From: Lachnospiraceae bacterium UBA7179
Lineage (GTDB): Bacteria; Bacillota; Clostridia; Lachnospirales; Lachnospiraceae
Assembly (NCBI GenBank): GCA_002491195.1
Contig: DKVL01000051.1
Location: 1-22,653 of the forward strand
Length of the DNA: 22,653 nt
Direction: 5' to 3'
Program-made: the position numbers and the translations under genes
The notes under the pieces: generated by a model
Seen by the model: the letters and a program-made list of their open reading frames with translations, nothing else
Database searches by the model: none
What the model was told of the DNA's origin: nothing
Shown here: piece after piece, positions 14,618-22,228 of the stretch
How the letters are laid out: each line of letters starts with the position of its first letter
Numbering within the stretch: the stretch's first letter is position 1

Positions 14618-16321
14618 CTATAGTTTTCTCAATTCATCCAGAAATGCCGGCCTGTTCCTATACTGAACCTTCCATTCTGCCGCGATTGCTTCCGCAGCTT
14701 CAGCGCCGCCCTGAATCGTACGCATACCCCGGAGCAGGCTCACTAACTCCTGATATTTTCTGCGATCCTTCGCCCATGATGCCAGCTCGTTCACCTCAGC
14801 CCGATACTTTTGCAGAAGCTGCTCTGGATAAATCTCTTTCAAAACATCCAGATATTGATGGAGTGTACCCAAACCAGTACTCTGCAACACACACCCAAGC
14901 AGCCTGTCGTATAATTTTTCCTCTTTATACAACTCCGCAACAGGAGCATATGAGGGAAGCTTCTTATAGACTTCCTCTCGCCTCTCACGCCACTCTTCTT
15001 CGGAATACTGTTCTCTCAACTCTCTGTAAATCTCTACATTCCCCGCTTTATGATCAAGGATCAGTTCCCAGAGCTGTCTGATATAAGCCTCCTTGTTCCC
15101 CTGCAGCAGATAAATTTCTTTCTTTTTCTCGCTGTAATCTGCAACCAGACCACTGCGTTCCTTGTCTAATACAATGCTCTCATCTAATGTTTTTAATGCC
15201 CGGTCATACTCCCGCTCCTGCATACATTGGTCAATATAATATCCCCGCACCGAAGAATTATCCCAATGCCTCCTGCAAAAGTCCTCTATTTCCTGTTTGC
15301 TGCTTTTCTGCATCTCTAGCAGATCCAGATAGGCCAACGCCCATTTCCCGACGTAATAACTTCTGCTCCATTCGGAATCCTTTTGTTCTGACTGCCCGAT
15401 CATTTCCTGCATAAATTTTATTTTCTGCTGCCGGTACTCCTCCTCCGTAAACTCTTCTATGATGATCCGCTCTATGTATTCCTCCAGATAATCAATGATA
15501 GAACCGTCCAGATGCGTTGTAAACCAATGAAACATCTCCTGTTTCTCGTCCGCGTCCACCTCTGTTAGCAGATCAGTCCAATACTGATAGATCTGGTCCG
15601 CCAGCATTCCAGTCCCACCATCCGAATCATCCATATCCACATTGCCAACCAATGCAAAGATATAATTCATCAGCTCAAACGCACTCAGATACTCCCCATC
15701 GTCAATCATGCGCTGTACATCCGTATAGAGAATATCTTCTAATTCCGACAGGAAGCTGCCAGCCTCATAATAGCTGATAAATCGATTCCTTCCAAGATAG
15801 CGGTCTGTAATGGCATCCACCTGACGGGTGTAGCGCCCGATATCCTCTTTCTCCAATCTGCCTTTGACCATACTGTGAAAGCGGACTAACAACTTTTCAT
15901 CCTCTTCCAGAATCGAAGCCAGGTATTTCTGTACAACGGATACATCCGCACTTTCAACAAGCTTTTGGATTGCAGCCGCCTTTTTTCTGTATGCCTCTAC
16001 AGTGTACGCCGTAGCAAAGAGATCCTGCTCCGCGCCATAATCGTTTTCCGGTCTGCCATCCGACGTTTTCTGTGCAGACCATTCGTACAATACTGCGGCC
16101 ATATGCTTACAATGACTGCCATCCTCTGCATAGGGACAGGTACAGTACATATCCGTAATTTCCCCATGATCCAGCGAAATCTCTACCTCATATTCCTGCG
16201 TGCCAGTCACATCCGCCCGGATCATATCACTGGAAATCTCCAAGTTCTCCACTGCGTCTTCACAATAATAGGCATATCCCCTGTCCAGAATATGCGGTGC
16301 AAATAATTTCTCCCAATTCAT
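14618..16321 (-). CDS. SWIM zinc-finger protein
   Basis: This 567-aa protein is probably cytosolic. A SWIM zinc-binding motif CxC-x8-CxH is complete near the N-terminus: C60, C62, C71, H73 (MYCTCPYAEDGSHCKHMAAVL). SWIM domains bind DNA or proteins and often accompany SNF2 helicases. Residues 110-567 form a long, charged, alpha-helical repeat-like region (TPR/HEAT-like), with no enzymatic motif. The start follows AAA-ATPase copy 2 after 6 bases, and its ribosome binding site GAGGA is inside the last codons of that gene. The pair is therefore probably translationally coupled, and the two proteins are likely to act together (inference). No terminator was seen after the stop. Confidence 0.9.
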   Translation of the reverse strand: MNWEKLFAPHILDRGYAYYCEDAVENLEISSDMIRADVTGTQEYEVEISLDHGEITDMYCTCPYAEDGSHCKHMAAVLYEWSAQKTSDGRPENDYGAEQDLFATAYTVEAYRKKAAAIQKLVESADVSVVQKYLASILEEDEKLLVRFHSMVKGRLEKEDIGRYTRQVDAITDRYLGRNRFISYYEAGSFLSELEDILYTDVQRMIDDGEYLSAFELMNYIFALVGNVDMDDSDGGTGMLADQIYQYWTDLLTEVDADEKQEMFHWFTTHLDGSIIDYLEEYIERIIIEEFTEEEYRQQKIKFMQEMIGQSEQKDSEWSRSYYVGKWALAYLDLLEMQKSSKQEIEDFCRRHWDNSSVRGYYIDQCMQEREYDRALKTLDESIVLDKERSGLVADYSEKKKEIYLLQGNKEAYIRQLWELILDHKAGNVEIYRELREQYSEEEWRERREEVYKKLPSYAPVAELYKEEKLYDRLLGCVLQSTGLGTLHQYLDVLKEIYPEQLLQKYRAEVNELASWAKDRRKYQELVSLLRGMRTIQGGAEAAEAIAAEWKVQYRNRPAFLDELRKL

Positions 16322-16327
16322 TGTTTT

Positions 16328-17914
16328 CTATTCCTCTTTCTGATAACTCTCAATGATACATTGATGCTCCTTCGTTTTCTTATCGTAAGTAATGCCCACC
16401 AGCAGGATCTCACCAGAATAATCTTTTAAGGATTCCGGGTATGCGCGCTCTTTGATCTGTGTAATGGCAGTCCGGGCACTCTGGTTCCATTTGAGTTCCA
16501 CGACGACGACCGGTCTGTTCGGGTGTTTTGCAAGTGGCAGATAGATAATATCCGCAAACCCTTTCCCACAGGGGAACTCTCGTACTGGTTTGTGATAGTA
16601 TTGAAAAAAAGCAAGTAATGCAACTGTGATCGTACAGCTCAACGAGTTCTCGTCGTTGTACTCAATGCTGGAGATAAAATCACTGTGCACCTCCTGAATC
16701 AATCTGGCGGTTTCGCTCTCATCCATGGTCAGCACCGCCTCCACAATGCTTTCCGAGAGCTTCATGAACTTCGACAGATTGTCCCCCGACTGATTTTCCA
16801 TATATTTATAAAAAACTTCCTGAATTTCCTTGTTCGGCACATACGCCTCCTGCGCAGCCCTGTCGTATGCGAAATAGCCAAGATGGATCAGTGTTGTGAT
16901 CACCTGGTCCTTATCCGCAAAGGTGTGCATATCATTCCTGCAGCCTGTCACATTGACATGGATTCTGTTTCCTGAGAGCATCTCGATCACCGCCTCGCGC
17001 AGCCCGTCGAAATTCCGGTTGATCAGCTCCCCGATATCCTCGTAAGTCCCCGTCTCTGTCCAGAACTGCCCGAAGTCGTCCTCCGCGATTGCGCGCACTA
17101 CCGACAATGGATTGTAGACCGCCCTGCCGTTGATGTTGTAGCCATTGTACCATTCTTTCATTTTCTGGAAATCGACATGGTATTTCTCACACAGCCAGGC
17201 GACTTCCTCCTCGGTAAAGCCGATAAAATCTCCCAGGTCTTTGGGTCGAAGCATCGTGTACTCGTGGAAATTATTGACCGCTGACTGTCCCTTCATGCGA
17301 ACCATCGGCAAGATACCTGTGAGGTATGCCAGGCGGATATAATCCATCGCATCACTGTTCTTAAAGAGCCCCCGCAACAATTCGATATAGTCCAGTCGTT
17401 CTTTGCTGTTTTTGTCAAGCTCTCTGATCGGATAATCCCACTCATCAAAAATAATCACAAACTGACTGCCTGTTGCATTATTGATAATTGCCAATGCAGC
17501 CATCAGTGACAAATCATCCGATATGATCCCCGGATACTCTTCCACCAATTCTTTCACAATATTTTTCTGTATATATTGATCAGGCTCCATTCCTGTTTTA
17601 GCCGCTTCAACAAACTGCGCCTGAATATCCACAAAGATCGTGTCATACTGATTCATACTTTTCAGGAACAATTCGTTTTTCTTACATTTCAATGGTTCGA
17701 ACAGACTTCTGGAATCTACTCCCCTACTGAAATAAGCGCTCATCATATTCGCAGTTACCGACTTGCCAAACCTGCGCGGCCTGCTGCTGCAGATGAATTT
17801 TTCATCCGCATCTTTTTCCAGCAGTACATTCAATATCTCTGTCTTGTCGATAAAGTATTTCGTCCTGGAAAACTCCGCAAATTTCTGATTTCCTTTGTTT
17901 AAAAATCTTCCCAC
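16328..17914 (-). CDS. AAA-ATPase-like / PD-(D/E)XK nuclease-like protein, copy 2
   Basis: This 528-aa paralogue of copy 1 has the same domains: Walker A RPRRFGKS (45-52), Walker B IIFDEWD, and a C-terminal nuclease-like core with FADIIYLP and VVVELKW. The two copies align without gaps up to the last few residues. The C-terminal 325 or so residues differ at only a handful of sites, whereas residues about 100-150, between Walker A and B, are strongly diverged. The start GTG at 17914 has GGGG 8 bases upstream; a GTG at 17923 is in frame but overlaps that site. A good promoter lies at 17940-17968. It ends 6 bases before the SWIM gene. It diverges from the frameshifted TPR-like gene. Confidence 0.92.
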   Translation of the reverse strand: MGRFLNKGNQKFAEFSRTKYFIDKTEILNVLLEKDADEKFICSSRPRRFGKSVTANMMSAYFSRGVDSRSLFEPLKCKKNELFLKSMNQYDTIFVDIQAQFVEAAKTGMEPDQYIQKNIVKELVEEYPGIISDDLSLMAALAIINNATGSQFVIIFDEWDYPIRELDKNSKERLDYIELLRGLFKNSDAMDYIRLAYLTGILPMVRMKGQSAVNNFHEYTMLRPKDLGDFIGFTEEEVAWLCEKYHVDFQKMKEWYNGYNINGRAVYNPLSVVRAIAEDDFGQFWTETGTYEDIGELINRNFDGLREAVIEMLSGNRIHVNVTGCRNDMHTFADKDQVITTLIHLGYFAYDRAAQEAYVPNKEIQEVFYKYMENQSGDNLSKFMKLSESIVEAVLTMDESETARLIQEVHSDFISSIEYNDENSLSCTITVALLAFFQYYHKPVREFPCGKGFADIIYLPLAKHPNRPVVVVELKWNQSARTAITQIKERAYPESLKDYSGEILLVGITYDKKTKEHQCIIESYQKEE

Positions 17915-17939
17915 AGCAAACACCCCGCTTTCTATTGTC

Positions 17940-17968
17940 AGTCTAACATTGAATCACGCTTTCGTCAA
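17940..17968 (-). promoter_or_regulatory. Sigma-A-type promoter of AAA-ATPase copy 2 / SWIM operon
   Basis: On the minus strand: TTGACG (17963-17968), 17-base spacer, TAGACT (17940-17945). The transcript would start about 20 bases before the GTG at 17914. The same promoter is duplicated at 11085-11113. Confidence 0.7.
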
Positions 17969-17982
17969 TCAGCAGAAAGCAA

Positions 17983-18011
17983 TTGCGATTACAAAGAGAA
18001 AGCATTATAAT
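17983..18011 (+). promoter_or_regulatory. Sigma-A-type promoter of the frameshifted TPR-like gene
   Basis: TTGCGA (17983-17988), 17-base spacer, perfect TATAAT (18006-18011). It lies back to back with the copy-2 promoter, leaving 14 bases between the two -35 boxes, so a shared regulator could act on both (inference). The leader to the ATG at 18104 is about 85 bases. Confidence 0.72.
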
Positions 18012-18103
18012 AAAAGAGAAATAAAATATCCCTCCATAGCAATCTCCAAACACAATTTATAATATAAGGAACCGTTAATAAAAATAGAAAGGAGTTGTAG
18101 AAA

Positions 18104-18986
18104 ATGTTCCATAAAATCAACAACGAGGCAGATTCCATAGAGGAATGCCAGCAGAACCAGGACTGGGCCGGACTGTCAAGATGCTATTATCAGGCAGGTG
18201 TAGCAGCTATGGAGACGGGGACCTGAATCATGCCCACCTTTGGCTGCACCAGGCAGATACCATCTATAGCGCCGATGATGCCATCTACGATGCAGTAGGA
18301 GAAAAGCTCATGGATGAATGTCTGAGCGCATTGGGCAACTGGAAGACGAGGAACTGCTATACAACGATGTTCCTGCCTCGGTAGAAGAAATGGCGGAATC
18401 TTTGGATGATGCAAAAATTCGGGTATGGGGGCTTTTATCGTTGGCAAGACTTGTGAAGCTTGGTGAAAAGCTGGCAGTTCTTCCGGGCTGTGAAGTGCTG
18501 GCTGAGCTTGGCGCGACCGTCGATACGATCTTAAAATCGTTTCAGGAACCGCCCACAGAGGAAGAGTTCAACGGGTTAAAGGATCTGTGCGACGCACTGT
18601 ATGATCTGAGCGACAGTCCTGAATTCTGGGGAACAGGAAACGCGATCGATGTTCCGGGCGGCGAGCCTTTCCAGGTCTTTGATCTCAATGGCATGCTAAG
18701 TATTTTGGAGATGAACGCTTACCTGAACGGACAGCTGGAATTGATCTGTGCCCTGATGCAGGAGGAGGAACCTCCAAGTCCGGAGACAGACATGATCGCC
18801 GTGACATTGCTTCCAGATTATTATGTGCGGACAGGTGCAGACAATCTGGCAGAGGTGCCGCAGATCAAAGCTGAGTTGGAACGAATCTCAGGCGATTATG
18901 ATTTTCTCTGTTCCAATCTGACCTGGGAGCTGATCCAGCAGCGGGTTGAGACATATAAGAAATTGGATATTTTAGAGCGTGTTTGA
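18104..18986 (+). pseudogene. TPR-like helical protein gene with two single-base frameshifts
   Basis: The ATG at 18104 has AAAGGAG 9 bases upstream and opens with MFHKINNEADSIEECQQNQD, then WAGLSRCYYQAGVAAMETG, a TPR-like helix. The frame then ends at TGA (18224-18226). One extra G in the GGGG run at 18217-18220 would restore DLNHAHLWLHQADTIYSADD in a second frame. That frame in turn needs one extra G near 18324 (CTGAGCGC) to join the long third frame, which runs to 18986 (ERIGQLEDEELLYN onward). The reconstructed protein is about 293 aa, helical and acidic, with no membrane segment and no recognised family. Either the gene is recently dead or the two G losses are sequencing errors. A terminator follows. 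Confidence 0.75.
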
Positions 18987-19016
18987 TCAATCCTTTCCGC
19001 CAGATCCGTCTCACGC

Positions 19017-19049
19017 AAAAGAGCTTCTATAGATAATAGAGGCTCTTTT
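19017..19049 (+). terminator. Rho-independent terminator
   Basis: AAAAGAGC and GGCTCTTTT pair around a TTCTAT / ATAGA extension with a short AGATA loop, ending in TTTT. It lies 31 bases after the stop of the frameshifted gene. Confidence 0.8.
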
Positions 19050-19053
19050 GACT

Positions 19054-19110
19054 AGGAACTGTTCAGAAATAACCTGTGCACCCTGACTGATTTATCTCTG
19101 AACAGTTCCT
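19054..19110. repeat. 14-bp perfect inverted repeat with 29-base loop
   Basis: AGGAACTGTTCAGA (19054-19067) and TCTGAACAGTTCCT (19097-19110) are exact reverse complements. It follows the terminator by four bases. No gene lies between it and the HAD stop at 19238. It could be a small mobile-repeat relic or an end of an insertion element. Confidence 0.7.
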
Positions 19111-19237
19111 TATTGGCTGTGTGATATAAGTGATAGAAAGGAATGTTTGCCCGAGCAAACTTCTGTTATGTGTCGCTTACATCTTATAGGTTAGCATGCT
19201 CTAACTAATATGTCAAGGTATTTTTCAATTTTTGAAC

Positions 19238-20029
19238 TTAAATTTTTATCATCATTGATGGGGAAGAAGTAAGGAAGGCTGCGATCCCGTCCTCATCATT
19301 GCTGCCAATGACAAGATCCGCCCTTGCCTTGACCGCATCGATGGCATTTCCCATCGCAATTCCCATCCCGCACAGTTCCAACATACCGATGTCAGCAAAG
19401 TCGTCGCCAAATGCCGCAATCTCCGCTGGCTTTATCCCGCTTGCATTACAGACCTCCATAATCGCCCGTTCCTTTGTGACTGCCTTTTTGGTAAATTTGT
19501 ACCAATAGCCGTCCGAAAACCGGATACAATCGCACTCCTTCAATAATTCCTGCAGCTGTCCTGCCTGTGCATCGTCAAAAATTTCCACGCACATTTTCAG
19601 GGAACTCTCCCCAAAATCCATAAAATCTGTGTAAATACTATCTCCCCAGCTCTGATCCTGCTTCCTGGGATCAATCTTGTAATTCCAGTAATGTGCATCT
19701 ATCGTATCAATCGTAATCTCGCACTCCGCACCGCATACACTTCTGGCTGCTGCGATCATCTGCCGCGTTTCCTCCGCGGAAAACATCGCTTTATAGATAT
19801 ATTCGCCGCAGTATTTCACCAGCGCACCGCCGCTTACAATCAATACCTCGGGCTGCAGCTTCTCGATAAAAGACAGCGCGTTCTGCTCTCCTCTTGAAGT
19901 AGACACCCCGATCAACATGCCTTTTTTTCTGCATTCCTGCAATACCGCCAGTGTCCTGTCGGAAATGGTCTTATCGCTTCGAAGCAGCGTTCCGTCCAAG
20001 TCGAACAAAAGCAACTTTATGTTCTTCAT
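19238..20029 (-). CDS. Cof-type HAD hydrolase (HAD-IIB)
   Basis: This 263-aa predicted cytosolic sugar-phosphate or flavin-phosphate phosphatase has motif I LLLFDLDGTLL (D10, D12), motif II VSTSRGEQN, a Cof-type cap inserted between motifs II and III (about 85-185), a Lys motif near TKKAVTKERAI, and motif IV FGDDFADIGML. All catalytic residues are present. The length is normal for Cof proteins. The ATG at 20029 has GAGGAG 9 bases upstream and a good promoter at 20058-20086. It is transcribed alone and diverges from the SpoIID-like gene. The substrate cannot be assigned. Confidence 0.94.
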   Translation of the reverse strand: MKNIKLLLFDLDGTLLRSDKTISDRTLAVLQECRKKGMLIGVSTSRGEQNALSFIEKLQPEVLIVSGGALVKYCGEYIYKAMFSAEETRQMIAAARSVCGAECEITIDTIDAHYWNYKIDPRKQDQSWGDSIYTDFMDFGESSLKMCVEIFDDAQAGQLQELLKECDCIRFSDGYWYKFTKKAVTKERAIMEVCNASGIKPAEIAAFGDDFADIGMLELCGMGIAMGNAIDAVKARADLVIGSNDEDGIAAFLTSSPSMMIKI

Positions 20030-20057
20030 ATATGCATTCTCCTCTCATTTTCATACC

Positions 20058-20086
20058 AGTATAACGAAAATGCAGGAGAAAGACAA
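20058..20086 (-). promoter_or_regulatory. Sigma-A-type promoter of the Cof-type phosphatase
   Basis: On the minus strand: TTGTCT (20081-20086), 17-base spacer, TATACT (20058-20063), 29 bases before the start codon. Confidence 0.7.
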
Positions 20087-20128
20087 CCCAAAAATAAAAT
20101 CAATCTCAACCGCTACACTTTCTCACGT

Positions 20129-20175
20129 GGCTTGTATAAGCCATAATTTGCAGCGTAGTGCGAAGTCCTACGCTG
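20129..20175. repeat. Two adjacent hairpins upstream of the SpoIID-like gene
   Basis: GGCTT-GTAT-AAGCC (20129-20142) is followed by CAGCGTAG / CTACGCTG (20151-20158 with 20168-20175), a perfect 8-bp stem. They lie between divergent promoters and could be operator sites or a leader structure. Confidence 0.55.
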
Positions 20176-20192
20176 AACTATACTTCACTGTA

Positions 20193-20220
20193 ACATCCAC
20201 CATATTTTATTCATAGGATA
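20193..20220 (+). promoter_or_regulatory. Possible late-sporulation (sigma-K-like) promoter
   Basis: AC (20193-20194), 17 bases, then CATAggaTA (20212-20220), which fits the AC-N16/17-CATAnnnTA pattern of sigma-K promoters. It ends 11 bases before the first ATG of the SpoIID-like gene, so the real start may be the second ATG at 20250. Confidence 0.4.
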
Positions 20221-20231
20221 TAAAGAAAAAC

Positions 20232-22073
20232 ATGGAGCAATCAAACCATATGGCTATTGGTTATCTGACAATACAGGCACGAACCGCTCACGATGCACTG
20301 CCCCTAAGCGGCGCATTCATTCGGATTATGGATGCACAGGGCGCAAGTGTCTACGAGCTGACCACCGATGAAAACGGGGAGACAAGAACAGTCCCTTTAG
20401 AGACTCTGGATAAACGTTTTTCCCTCTCCCCTTACTATTCAGGCATTCCTTATACAAACTACAGCGTACTTGCACGCGCTCCCGGATTCAATTCCCTCTA
20501 TGTATCAGACATTCCCATTTACGATGGGGAGCGGGCGGTTCTGCCCATCTCAGTCATCCCCATGCAAGAAAGACAGCGAACTCCTATACAGGCGGAAATC
20601 TATATCGGTCCTCCCGCTGTCTCACTGGCAGGACCGCGTTCCCAGGAAGGTCCGTCTGGTACGCCCTATGTCTTACGTCAGGTTGTCATCCCTGATCCTA
20701 TAACAGTACATCTGGGACCTCCCGGCTCTTCCGCCGCCAACGTGCAGGTATCCTTCCCGGACTATGTGAAGAACGTGGCGAGCAGTGAGATTTATCCCAC
20801 CTGGCCGCAAGCCGCCCTGACTGCCAATATTTATGCCATCATCACCTTTGCTCTGAACCGGATTTACACAGAATGGTACCGGAGCCGCAGTTATGCATTT
20901 GACATTACAAACAGTCCCGCCTATGACCAGTATTTCGTATATGGCAGGCCAATCTATGACTCGATCAGCAGGATCGTGGACAATATTTTCGACGAATATG
21001 TCCGCCGAAAAGGGCAGCTTGCACCCTATTTTACTTCTTTTTGTAACGGTACCACCGCAACCTGCCAGGGACTGTCCCAGTGGGGAACTGTCACGCTGGC
21101 GGAGCAGGGACTTGCACCGCTTGATATTCTCCGCTCCTATTATCCGAAGGATATCGAAATTGCACAGACTGACATTAAGACTGGTATCCTTTCCTCCTAT
21201 CCCGGCTCTCCTCTCAGGGTAGGCAGTACCGGACTTGATGTGCAGACGATCCAGACCTGGCTGTCGCGCATCCGCAAAAACTACCCTGCGATCCCGGTCA
21301 TCACAGACCCTGAAGGACAGTTTCAGAACAGCACACAGGCAGCCGTGACCAAATTTCAAAGTGTTTTCAACCTGGCGCCTGATGGCATTGTGGGAAAATC
21401 TACCTGGTATAAGATTTCGCAGCTTTACACTGCCGTCACCAGACTGGCCGAACTGGATAGTGAGGGAAGCTCCCTTGGCATCGGAACTGTTCCCCCTTCC
21501 TCTGTACTGCGGCAGGGCTCCCGTGGGCAGGACGTGATCACGCTGCAGTATCTTCTCAATGTGGCGTCCGAGTATTATCCAGGCATTCCGGCTCCCGCGC
21601 AGGACGGTATCTTCGGAAGCGGAACACAGCAGGCAGTCATCGCATTTCAGCGAATCATGCAGCTGAATCCTGACGGTATTGTAGGTCCCCTGACCTGGCA
21701 GGCTTTGTACAACGTGTATCTCGGAGCTAACCAAAATGTACCAACTCCTTCTCCAACTCCCGACACGATCCAGTACGTGGTAAAAGCCGGCGACAGTCTA
21801 TGGCTCATTGCACGAAGATATGGCACCACCGTAGAAGCCATTCAAAAGCAGAATCATCTTACCGGGGATCTCCTTCGCATCGGTCAGGTATTGACAATCC
21901 CTGTGTCAGGATCCCCGTCCTACATAGAATACACAGTCAAAGCCGGCGACTCACTCTGGCGCATCGCCAACCAATACAATACGACGGTACAGGCGCTGAT
22001 GAACCTGAACGGTCTGACCAGCGATCTGCTGATGATCGGGCAGATACTCAAAGTGCCCGTCGGATCATCCTGA
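20232..22073 (+). CDS. SpoIID-like domain protein with two peptidoglycan-binding and two LysM modules
   Basis: This 613-aa modular cell-wall protein has a carboxypeptidase-regulatory-like beta domain (about 8-110), a SpoIID-like domain (about 170-307) with Glu 186 in VASSEIYPTWP at the place of the catalytic Glu of SpoIID lytic transglycosylases, and later the SQWG and CNGTT features. Two PG_binding_1 domains (about 327-396 and 427-494) follow, then a Pro/Thr linker, then two LysM repeats (about 514-557 and 567-610, each with KAGDSLWxIA). There is no signal peptide or TM, so export would need another route, or it may be made in the mother cell and used on the forespore/cortex (inference). ATG 20232 has a poor ribosome binding site; ATG 20250 has GGAG 12 bases upstream and may be the true start. 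A terminator follows. Confidence 0.9.
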   Translation: MEQSNHMAIGYLTIQARTAHDALPLSGAFIRIMDAQGASVYELTTDENGETRTVPLETLDKRFSLSPYYSGIPYTNYSVLARAPGFNSLYVSDIPIYDGERAVLPISVIPMQERQRTPIQAEIYIGPPAVSLAGPRSQEGPSGTPYVLRQVVIPDPITVHLGPPGSSAANVQVSFPDYVKNVASSEIYPTWPQAALTANIYAIITFALNRIYTEWYRSRSYAFDITNSPAYDQYFVYGRPIYDSISRIVDNIFDEYVRRKGQLAPYFTSFCNGTTATCQGLSQWGTVTLAEQGLAPLDILRSYYPKDIEIAQTDIKTGILSSYPGSPLRVGSTGLDVQTIQTWLSRIRKNYPAIPVITDPEGQFQNSTQAAVTKFQSVFNLAPDGIVGKSTWYKISQLYTAVTRLAELDSEGSSLGIGTVPPSSVLRQGSRGQDVITLQYLLNVASEYYPGIPAPAQDGIFGSGTQQAVIAFQRIMQLNPDGIVGPLTWQALYNVYLGANQNVPTPSPTPDTIQYVVKAGDSLWLIARRYGTTVEAIQKQNHLTGDLLRIGQVLTIPVSGSPSYIEYTVKAGDSLWRIANQYNTTVQALMNLNGLTSDLLMIGQILKVPVGSS

Positions 22074-22096
22074 GTGCATTCGTCCAAATCAAATGA

Positions 22097-22134
22097 AAAA
22101 CCGGGAATCTGAACACAGATTCCCAGTTAATTTT
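22097..22134 (+). terminator. Rho-independent terminator after the SpoIID-like gene
   Basis: GGGAATCTG (22103-22111) and CAGATTCCC (22116-22124) form a perfect 9-bp stem with a 4-base AACA loop, preceded by an A run and followed by a T-rich tail ending TTTT. Confidence 0.82.
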
Positions 22135-22228
22135 CGTGAGATGAAAGACATCTATCAGATTCCTGTCTGCGATAAGGTGAAACAGATGATTATCAGCTTT
22201 TTCAGCCCTAGTCACATTCAATCATATA

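Noticed and set aside
12940..17914. The two AAA-ATPase genes as insertion-sequence transposases
   Set aside because: The large direct repeat suggested an IS, but the proteins have Walker and PD-(D/E)XK-like motifs rather than DDE or serine/tyrosine recombinase motifs, and no terminal inverted repeats or target duplications were found.
18104..18986. Programmed frameshifting in the TPR-like gene
   Set aside because: Two separate shifts would be needed and no slippery heptamer with a downstream structure is evident. Mutation or sequencing error is simpler.
20673..21734. Long open frame (353 codons) on the minus strand
   Set aside because: It lies entirely inside the SpoIID-like gene, has no ribosome binding site and gives a Cys/Arg/Gly-rich text without domains. 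It is an antisense shadow.
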